Origin: JAKVAV01 sp964635965 | GTDB lineage: Bacteria > Bacteroidota > Bacteroidia > Flavobacteriales_D > Cryomorphaceae | Direction: 5' to 3' | DNA: 15,071 nt | NCBI GenBank assembly: GCA_964635965.1 | Contig: CAZWQX010000091.1 | Coordinates: forward strand, 1 to 15,071 | Part shown: positions 6,781 through 13,158 of the stretch, in pieces | How positions within the stretch are numbered: position 1 is the first letter of the stretch | Layout: the number at the start of each line of letters is the position of its first letter | The notes under the pieces: generated by a model | What the model was told of the DNA's origin: nothing | Seen by the model: the letters and a program-made list of their open reading frames with translations, nothing else | The model's database searches: none | Program-made: the position numbers and the translations under genes

Positions 6781-8342
6781 TGGAAAACAAAAAGCTCGAC
6801 GAATATTTCAAAAGTGCGCTTGCCAATCACAGCGAAATGCCATCAGATAGAGTTTGGTCAGGCATTGAGGCTGGCTTGGGTCATTCGGATGGGAATGGCC
6901 GAAAATACCTATGGTTACTGCTTTTATTGATTCCGATTTTTGCAGGGGCCTATTTCGGTTATGAAATCTATCAAATGGATTCGCGCATATCTGCATTGGA
7001 AAAACAGGAGATTTCATCCGATACCGAAGGAAGTAACACTGAAAAAGTGAACGGATCAGAAAATCCGGAATTAACGTCAGCACCTAATCCTGAAAATTCG
7101 ATTTCCATTACACAGTCTGACGATTCAGATGAATTGAAAGAAGAATCATTAGCGACTGCAGAATCAAATACAGAAAATGATGAAGCTAAAGCTGATGATG
7201 GAATAAATGAAGAAGAAAAAGACAGTATAGCCGAAAGTCGCGAAACACGATCGTCGAATTTGAGCCCATCATCAGGCTCGGCTGCGAAATCAAGTATTTC
7301 GTTTAATCAAGGGCTGATCATGAAAACCAGCCTTCCTGATGGGAAAAACATCACCCCTGGAGCGGAATCCCTCTCCTCCCCGACTCTTACCACCACTTCG
7401 CTTCAGTATCAGTCTGCCCCATCTGAAAAGAAGGTGTTTACAAGTTCTGAAGCCCTCAATGTCAATCAGGCTTTCTACCCCATCGATCCGATAGGAATAA
7501 AAACCGAAGTTCAAGCTCCAGTGTTTGATTCGCGCCAAAGAGAAATCGACTATTACGATAAAAATCGGGGTAAATGGCACATCTTCGTTTATGGAATGGC
7601 AAACTATACCCATCGAAGAATAGTTGACGATAATCTTGACGATGAAATCAGGAATGCGCTGGATCAAGCCGAAAACGGATTGGTAACTCCGGGGGCAGGA
7701 TTTGAATTAGGTAGATCAATCGGTAAGTCTTTCAGGCTAAGCATCGGTTTGGAACTCAATCAATGGATTCAGGAAGGTGAATACAAAACCAATGTTCCCT
7801 CCGAAAGTGTCGAGTTCAATTCCATCACCTCCTCACCTATTCCCGAATATGCGTATGGAGGGAGCTTTCAAAGCTCGTTAGGCTTAAATGAATTCTCTGT
7901 CATAACAGATCAAAATCCGTTTGGTGAAGAGTTTACGATTGTTATTCCAATGAATGAAACACTCGAGGCCTGTCTCCAAACCAGAAACGAGATTAACTAT
8001 CTCTCAATTCCTATCACAGCAGAGTACTTATTCAAATCGAACAGGTGGCTCATGACTCTTGGCGGTGGCTTTTCGATAAATCAAATCTTATCAAACGACA
8101 TTTCTGTACGCCTTGAAGGACTGGATCCTTCAGCCATGATTGAGGTACAGGAAGTGAGTGGAACCTTTTTCGCCTTTCGTGCAGGGGTTGGATTTGAGTA
8201 CACTCTTACGGAGCGAATGGCTTTGCGTTTGAATCCGAGCTATCGTGGATGGATGACTCCAATCTTCGAAAATGATGACTTCCGCACACTACCTTTTGGA
8301 GTTAGCCTTCGCACCGGCTTGGTTTATCGGCTGGGGCTATAG
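6777..8342 (+). CDS. Dual membrane-spanning anti-sigma-like protein with outer-membrane beta-barrel (Dma-like)
   Basis: In this 521-residue protein four parts can be read in order. Residues 1-42 are a cytoplasmic head (LDEYFKSALANHSEMPSDRVW). Residues 44-65 form one hydrophobic helix (WLLLLLIPIFAGAYFGYEIY). Residues 67-250 are a long linker, strongly acidic and Ser/Asn-rich to about 165, then Ser/Pro/Thr-rich. Residues 262-521 form about eight amphipathic beta-strands with aromatic girdles (HIFVYGMANYTH, FRLSIGLELNQW, LSIPITAEYLF, FFAFRAGVGFEYT, ending LRTGLVYRLGL), typical of an outer-membrane barrel. One chain would thus bridge both membranes. This matches the dual membrane-spanning anti-sigma factors described in Bacteroides thetaiotaomicron. 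Coupling to the ECF sigma gene (4-bp overlap) supports an anti-sigma role, but binding is inferred. ATG at 6780 is an alternative start. Confidence 0.82.
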   Translation: MMENKKLDEYFKSALANHSEMPSDRVWSGIEAGLGHSDGNGRKYLWLLLLLIPIFAGAYFGYEIYQMDSRISALEKQEISSDTEGSNTEKVNGSENPELTSAPNPENSISITQSDDSDELKEESLATAESNTENDEAKADDGINEEEKDSIAESRETRSSNLSPSSGSAAKSSISFNQGLIMKTSLPDGKNITPGAESLSSPTLTTTSLQYQSAPSEKKVFTSSEALNVNQAFYPIDPIGIKTEVQAPVFDSRQREIDYYDKNRGKWHIFVYGMANYTHRRIVDDNLDDEIRNALDQAENGLVTPGAGFELGRSIGKSFRLSIGLELNQWIQEGEYKTNVPSESVEFNSITSSPIPEYAYGGSFQSSLGLNEFSVITDQNPFGEEFTIVIPMNETLEACLQTRNEINYLSIPITAEYLFKSNRWLMTLGGGFSINQILSNDISVRLEGLDPSAMIEVQEVSGTFFAFRAGVGFEYTLTERMALRLNPSYRGWMTPIFENDDFRTLPFGVSLRTGLVYRLGL

Positions 8343-8376
8343 AGATCTGCAGAAAGTCAATTGTTAAAATATCGGT

Positions 8377-8416
8377 TACCTGTAACCATCAGAGCTCAAG
8401 AGGCACTATCCTATCA
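8377..8416 (+). promoter_or_regulatory. Putative ECF promoter upstream of the lipoprotein gene (copy 2)
   Basis: An exact second copy of TACCTGTAACCAT (8377-8389) is followed after 14 bp by CACTATCCTATCA (8404-8416), nearly the same arrangement as upstream of the sigma factor. The lipoprotein ATG is 19 bp further on. The element lies in the short gap between the beta-barrel gene and the lipoprotein gene, where a separate promoter for the downstream genes is expected. Use by the neighbouring sigma factor is inference. Confidence 0.48.
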
Positions 8417-8435
8417 AACACTTTATCGCCACATT

Positions 8436-9104
8436 ATGAAACAAACACTTCTTGCTCTATCGGTCTCTCTGCTTCTCGTTTCTTGTAATTCAGATGAGGA
8501 GAAAGGAAGTCCTTCGCCATCTCCAAATCTGCCTGAGAACACCATTGCCCTGAACGAATTAGAAGATGGCCAAGTCAACTACTACTTACGATACGAATCT
8601 AATTGCCAGGATTTAAGCAATTCATTTCGGTATACGGGAGACACCCTCATCGTTGAAGTGCAATCGACGAGTGATGGCCTGATCTTTAATGAATACTTCT
8701 CTCCCGGTTCTGCCGAAATGAGCAATACCGTACCGGCATTGCACAGAGTAATCCCCGAAAACGGCTATATCTTAATTCCGGAACGACAGATTTCGTACCT
8801 CTTCTTCTTCTATGGAAATGACACCATTCATCTGGAGAAGTCACCCGATTTGAATTTGCAGCAAGGCACCTGCTTCATCGAATACCAAGACGGTGAACCT
8901 TTTATCGGAGAAGAAATTGGCTATTTGGACGAGATGCGACATTGGAATATCCGACATGAAAATGTCAAGATCATTTCTTGTGTGCCTTTCGTGTTTGATT
9001 TAGACGCCTATCTCGTTTACACTCAAAATCAGCTTTATATGAGTCATGTACTTGTCAATGACTTTGACGAGGTAAACATCTCAGGTTATACCCTCCTCCG
9101 TTAA
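8436..9104 (+). CDS. Hypothetical lipoprotein in the sigma/anti-sigma locus
   Basis: I chose ATG 8436 (222 residues) because it directly begins a lipoprotein signal, MKQTLLALSVSLLLVSC, with the lipobox LVSC and Cys17. The frame is open upstream to TTG 8361, but the 25 extra residues would bury that signal and would cross the putative promoter. After the lipidated Cys comes a short Ser/Pro-rich tether (about 18-35), then a beta-rich domain of about 185 residues with alternating polar and hydrophobic segments (QVNYYLRYES, TLIVEVQSTSDG, QISYLFFFYGNDTIHLE). Cysteines occur in SNCQD, GTCFIEY and IISCVPF. I recognise no family. Placement behind its own copy of the ECF-like promoter suggests it is a target, effector or sensor partner of the sigma/anti-sigma pair. 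Confidence 0.8.
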   Translation: MKQTLLALSVSLLLVSCNSDEEKGSPSPSPNLPENTIALNELEDGQVNYYLRYESNCQDLSNSFRYTGDTLIVEVQSTSDGLIFNEYFSPGSAEMSNTVPALHRVIPENGYILIPERQISYLFFFYGNDTIHLEKSPDLNLQQGTCFIEYQDGEPFIGEEIGYLDEMRHWNIRHENVKIISCVPFVFDLDAYLVYTQNQLYMSHVLVNDFDEVNISGYTLLR

Positions 9105-9136
9105 ACCTTATCTTCATTAAACTTAACTCTCTTGTC

Positions 9137-9760
9137 ATGTTCCTATCTCGACTTCGCTATTTATTCATTCTCTTCTTTCCTCTCTCATTGATGAGTCAGC
9201 AAATTCAATCGCTAACTATTATTCCTGAAGATCCCATAACCACCCAAGATGTAGTTTCGGTAATTGCCATGGCATGGCACCCTAATTCGGGTTGTCCTAT
9301 CGTAAATACTCAAATTGTCATGAGTCAAGACACCATTTACGTAGACGTAATTCACGAACAGGGCTTAGCCACAGCGATTTGTAATTCCATTGACACAACA
9401 GCACTCGGGACCTTTGATCCCGGAACCTACACCGTCACTTATCAAATGACGTCAGGGGTTTTCGGCGATATTCAAGTTTCTGACACTTCATACACGGAAT
9501 TTACCGTACAAGGAGTGAACTCAACAGATGAAGTAAATGGTCGAAAAGATGAATTGATCTATCCAAATCCTGCAAACGATTTTATCATTTTGGGTTCAGT
9601 ATGGAAAGGAAATATATCCGTATTTGATGCGCAAGGGAAATTGATAATGCAAGAACAAATCATTCAAGCCCCCTTCAGGTTGGAGATACAATCCTTCGAA
9701 AAGGGGATCTATCTTTTGGTAGATAGTCAGGGAAGAAGCGAAAAATTAATTGTCAATTAA
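9137..9760 (+). CDS. Small secreted protein with T9SS type A C-terminal sorting domain
   Basis: Of the 207 residues, 1-20 are a Sec signal peptide (YLFILFFPLSLMS before QQIQ). Residues 21-125 are a beta-rich, Ig-like module with a Cys pair (C53 in NSGCPIV, C82 in AICNS) and the repeated pattern DTIYVDV / GTYTVTYQ seen in secreted Bacteroidota proteins. A linker follows, then the sorting domain from about 138, starting YPNPANDF and ending KGIYLLVDSQGRSEKLIVN, the typical type A CTD that directs export through the type IX secretion system and anchoring to the cell surface. No catalytic motif is visible. It begins 32 bp after the lipoprotein gene on the same strand and may share its transcript. 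It ends overlapping the convergent GH3 gene by 8 bp. Confidence 0.85.
   Translation: MFLSRLRYLFILFFPLSLMSQQIQSLTIIPEDPITTQDVVSVIAMAWHPNSGCPIVNTQIVMSQDTIYVDVIHEQGLATAICNSIDTTALGTFDPGTYTVTYQMTSGVFGDIQVSDTSYTEFTVQGVNSTDEVNGRKDELIYPNPANDFIILGSVWKGNISVFDAQGKLIMQEQIIQAPFRLEIQSFEKGIYLLVDSQGRSEKLIVN
9746..9760. repeat. 15-bp perfect palindrome across the two convergent stop codons
   Basis: TTAATTG-T-CAATTAA has perfect 7-bp arms around a single central base. It contains the TAA of the plus-strand T9SS gene (9758-9760) and the TGA of the minus-strand GH3 fusion (9753-9755). The arms are AT-only apart from one pair and have no GC stem or T tract, so it is not an obvious terminator. Confidence 0.6.
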
Positions 9761-12704
9761 CCTCTGCTGTCTCGTTGTTTTCTTCAGGAACGAGCACTTT
9801 ATAAATCTCTTCTTGGATATTGGTACGGATATCCATTTTGGCCAGCTTTTTATTCTCAGCGCTTGGGTAAACCCTATTTGATAAAAAGATGTAAACGATT
9901 TCTTCTACGGGGTCTGCCCAGGCAATTGTTCCCGTAAATCCCGAATGCCCAAATGAATCGAAGCTCACGCATTTACAAGTTGGCCCAGGACCTTCAGGGA
10001 TAACCGGTTTATCAAAACCTGCACCTCGGCGTTCTTCATCTAATTCAGATTCGCAAAACTGACAGCGTGTATATTCCTCCACAACTCGTTCACTCAGATA
10101 ACGTTCTCCGCCGTAAGTACCGCCATTGATCAGCATTTGCATCACCACGGCAAGATCCTCGGCATTACTGAATACACCCGCATGCCCCCCAACACCTCCT
10201 TGCATCGCAGCCCCTGGGTCATGCACATAACCATGGACTAGCTGTCCACGGAAATACGTATCGTACTCAGTTGGGATAATTCGCTCTTTGGGCAATCTCT
10301 TCATTGGCAAGTACCCCATCGTTTGCAGCCCCATTGGTTTGTAAAACGCTTGATAAGCAAATGAGTCAATCCTCAAGGTACTTTGCCGACGAATGATCTC
10401 CTTCATGAAATAAAAGCCAAGATCGCTGTACTTGTAATCATTGTTTGGCCTCAATGGCGTATCAAGTATTCGAAAAAGAAGAGAATCACTTACCTCTTTA
10501 TTGATGTACATATTTCGGGCAACCTCAATCGAGTACAAATCTGACTTGGACCTGGAATAAACATCCCATCTGGGATCACCACCTTTACTCAAGGTCTCAA
10601 CGTAAAATGGTATCCAAGGCTTCAAACCGGCAACATGAGCGAGCATTTGTCTTGGCTGCATGCTGAAATAAGGACTCTCAGGTGAGATTTCGGAGAAGTA
10701 ATTTCCGAGTGGTGCATCCAAATCAAACTTTCCTTCATCGTCAAGCTTCATCAAACTTATGGTTGATCCCACAACCTTGGTAATAGAGGCTATATCATAG
10801 GCATCACTTGTTTGAACAGGTCGCTTTTTTTCATATGTATGATGACCAAAACTCTTGTCATAAATAACCTTTCCTCCCTTGACGATAAGAATCTGAGCAC
10901 CAGGGTAGGCGCGCTTTTCGATTCCATCGATCGCAATTGAATCCACACTTGCGAATGCTTCGGGTGTCAATCCGAATTCCATTGGAGTCGAATAATGAAG
11001 GCGCGAAATATCTGCTATTTCCAATCCATCATTTACCGAATAGTATTCTCCTACTGAAACGGGTAGCTTACCTGATATTGTGATGGATCCGACCAACGCA
11101 TCAGCAGCCGCGCGATGCAGGTAAGGATCGTCTTGATAGCCAACCAAAATCGCCTTGAATCTATCTGGATGCTTCAATTTGGCCAAGGCATAAGGGTTTC
11201 CCATAAAAGTCAAGATCACATCTCTTTCGGCGGCAATACTCTCCATCAATTGAATGGCTTCGTTTGAAAGTCCAAAATTTTTGCCTGGTGAGTTACTGGT
11301 GCCCTCAACGAGAACGATAACCGTTCCACCCTCAAGAGCTTTACTTCGAAGAGCAACACTTTCTGCAGGATTAGGCTTGCTAGGTCCTGACAATTTCTCA
11401 AAGCTTAAGTGTTTTGCCAATCGCTCCTTAAACTCCTCGCCATCCCCACCAAGAGAAATCACCGATAGTCCTCGTTCCCCCGTGTTTTCGAGGGGCACAA
11501 CTTCATTCTGATTACGTACCAGGGTGATGGCTGCTTCGCTAAGTTTTTGTTTAAGGAATAGGGCCTTGGGGCTGTTCAACTTGCGGTAGAGGTTAGAATC
11601 AGAAACGAATCTATTCTCGTGCAAATCAGCCCATTCTTTCGCCTTAAGTATTTTGAGTACCGATTCATTCAAACGCTCTTCCGAATAGTCTCCATTTTTG
11701 ATTGCTTCAATAATCTTCTCGGTGGCTTTGGGAACATCTTCGGCAAACAGGAGTACATCATTTCCTGCAAGGAGCGCTTTAAGATCAACCTCTCCCGGTT
11801 TGAAATATTGAGAAACTCCTTTCATGTTGAGGGCGTCGGTGAAAACCAAACCTTCAAAGTCCATTTCATTTTTCAGGAGATCAGTGACGATATTCGGTGA
11901 CAATGTTGAAGCCAGATTCGGGGTTGAATCCAAAACGGGAATCGATAAATGAGCTACCATTACACTTCCCATTCCTTCTTCGAAAAGGGTTTTGTAGGGA
12001 TAGAGCTCTACTGATCTCAATCGATTCAAATCGTGCTTGATAACTGGTAAATTGTAGTGGGAATCCGCGTCAGTGTCGCCGTGGCCCGGAAAATGTTTCG
12101 CATTAGCCAGCACTCCCGCATCTTGCATTCCATTAGCGTAGGCCAATCCTTTTCTGGTCACGTTTTTCTTATCCTCTCCAAAAGAACGATTATTGATCAC
12201 GGGATTCTTGGCATTGTTGTTCACATCGACTACCGGGGCAAAATTCACCTGAACCCCAACCATTCGGCATTGACGTGCGATTTCAGCACCCATGGCATAG
12301 ATCAATGAATCGTCTTGAACAGCTCCCAGAGTCATTTGCCTCGGGAAACTGAGCGTGCTATCCAAACGCATTCCCAAGCCCCATTCTGCATCTATTCCAA
12401 CCAATAAAGGAATGTCAGCCGAAGATTGTAAGCTATTGTATAGGTTTACCTGTCTGTCAGGGCCTCCCTGAAAGAAGATCACTCCACCTATTTTGTATCT
12501 TTCCACAAGCTCAAGCAGTTCGGCATGATGTTTCCCATCTCGATTGCTGTAAGCAGCTACCATAAAAAGTTGGCCGACCTTTTCTTCCATCGAAAGAGTT
12601 GATAGCAAGCTATCAGCCCATGGTGTCTCTTGACGGTCGAAAATCGGTTGCGCTCCGAGTGCCAACACGACAAAAAAGCAGACAAATGAAAGAAAGATTC
12701 TCAT
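9753..12704 (-). CDS. Periplasmic fusion: NagZ-type GH3 beta-N-acetylhexosaminidase plus beta-lactamase-family serine hydrolase
   Basis: The 983 residues begin with a signal peptide (about 1-18). The GH3 N-terminal domain (about 30-360) carries the NagZ-type loop KHFPGHGDTDADSH (203-216), with the Asp-His general acid/base pair D214/H216, and the nucleophile D290 in VFTDALNMKGV. A GH3 C-terminal-like alpha/beta domain follows (about 380-555), then a class C beta-lactamase/esterase-fold domain (about 570-975). That domain has S640-x-x-K643 (SITK), Y759-S-D761 in place of Y-x-N, and H920-S-G. NagZ-type enzymes remove N-acetylglucosamine from muropeptides; the serine hydrolase may act on the peptide stem or an ester, so a two-step role in peptidoglycan turnover is inferred. 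Cysteines C881-x-x-C884 and C910-x-C912 sit just before the H920 loop. Proteins of this architecture and length are widespread in Bacteroidota. Confidence 0.9.
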   Translation of the reverse strand: MRIFLSFVCFFVVLALGAQPIFDRQETPWADSLLSTLSMEEKVGQLFMVAAYSNRDGKHHAELLELVERYKIGGVIFFQGGPDRQVNLYNSLQSSADIPLLVGIDAEWGLGMRLDSTLSFPRQMTLGAVQDDSLIYAMGAEIARQCRMVGVQVNFAPVVDVNNNAKNPVINNRSFGEDKKNVTRKGLAYANGMQDAGVLANAKHFPGHGDTDADSHYNLPVIKHDLNRLRSVELYPYKTLFEEGMGSVMVAHLSIPVLDSTPNLASTLSPNIVTDLLKNEMDFEGLVFTDALNMKGVSQYFKPGEVDLKALLAGNDVLLFAEDVPKATEKIIEAIKNGDYSEERLNESVLKILKAKEWADLHENRFVSDSNLYRKLNSPKALFLKQKLSEAAITLVRNQNEVVPLENTGERGLSVISLGGDGEEFKERLAKHLSFEKLSGPSKPNPAESVALRSKALEGGTVIVLVEGTSNSPGKNFGLSNEAIQLMESIAAERDVILTFMGNPYALAKLKHPDRFKAILVGYQDDPYLHRAAADALVGSITISGKLPVSVGEYYSVNDGLEIADISRLHYSTPMEFGLTPEAFASVDSIAIDGIEKRAYPGAQILIVKGGKVIYDKSFGHHTYEKKRPVQTSDAYDIASITKVVGSTISLMKLDDEGKFDLDAPLGNYFSEISPESPYFSMQPRQMLAHVAGLKPWIPFYVETLSKGGDPRWDVYSRSKSDLYSIEVARNMYINKEVSDSLLFRILDTPLRPNNDYKYSDLGFYFMKEIIRRQSTLRIDSFAYQAFYKPMGLQTMGYLPMKRLPKERIIPTEYDTYFRGQLVHGYVHDPGAAMQGGVGGHAGVFSNAEDLAVVMQMLINGGTYGGERYLSERVVEEYTRCQFCESELDEERRGAGFDKPVIPEGPGPTCKCVSFDSFGHSGFTGTIAWADPVEEIVYIFLSNRVYPSAENKKLAKMDIRTNIQEEIYKVLVPEENNETAEVN

Positions 12705-12837
12705 GGAACAATTTTTGATAAAATTAGCTTGGAAGGAGCCCCTAAAAGGACCGAACTTGTATAATTATTCACAACGCTTTGCCAATCCTCATTGTAGAAC
12801 GAAATTTGTAATTGGAAAGTGTCACAAAAAGGGATAA

Positions 12838-13158
12838 ATGAGAGCACCCAGACTGCCATCCATCTTTAAGCTGACCGAACACAATCGGCACAAGCAGTTC
12901 CGCTATGATCCTCGCACATTTGACGAGCGAAAGGAGCGTTTGCAAAAACGTCGTGAGGAAATTGAGAAAGAATTGGCTCTGGAAAAGAAGCTCGGTAAGA
13001 AGTACGAAGAACATCTTCGAGAAAGAATTAGCGATTCGTGGTCGCGTCGAGAAACGAGAAGACAGCAACGCAATTCCAGCATCAGACTTTTACTAATTTT
13101 GGCGGCCTTGGTAATCTTGGTTTACCTCTTCTACACTAAATTCGATTTTCTTCTCTGA
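12838..13158 (+). CDS. Small single-span membrane protein upstream of mutL
   Basis: Of 106 residues, the first 80 are highly charged and basic. They begin LPSIFKLTEHNRHKQFRYDPRTFDE, followed by a probable coiled coil (about 27-75, many Glu/Lys/Arg). One transmembrane helix near the C-terminus (about 82-100, LLLILAALVILVYLFY) leaves a short tail outside. A small protein of this shape, with the H-R-x-F-x-Y-x-P-R motif near the N-terminus, commonly precedes mutL in Bacteroidota; its function is unknown. Its TGA overlaps the mutL ATG by one base (TGATG), so the pair is translationally coupled. The 133-bp gap to the divergent GH3 gene should hold the operon promoter, but I find no convincing -33/-7 pair on either strand there. 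Confidence 0.82.
   Translation: MRAPRLPSIFKLTEHNRHKQFRYDPRTFDERKERLQKRREEIEKELALEKKLGKKYEEHLRERISDSWSRRETRRQQRNSSIRLLLILAALVILVYLFYTKFDFLL

Noticed and set aside
6987..7290. Low-complexity acidic coding stretch considered as a tandem repeat
   Set aside because: It is compositionally biased (Glu, Ser, Asn, Asp) but I see no repeating unit; it reads as a disordered linker.
8343..8376. Possible terminator after the beta-barrel gene
   Set aside because: Only short self-complementary stretches (AGATCT, CTGCAG) are present; no stem with a T tract.
8361..8435. Possible 25-residue N-terminal extension of the lipoprotein from TTG 8361
   Set aside because: It would place residues ahead of a clean lipoprotein signal peptide and overlap the putative promoter; ATG 8436 explains the sequence better.
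12705..12837. Divergent promoters between the GH3 fusion and the small membrane protein gene
   Set aside because: Partial matches such as TAATTTTA on the minus strand exist, but none has both a good -7 and a correctly spaced -33 element.
12769..13068. Minus-strand frame of 99 residues
   Set aside because: Antisense shadow of the coiled-coil membrane protein gene; its composition reflects the complement of Glu/Lys codons.
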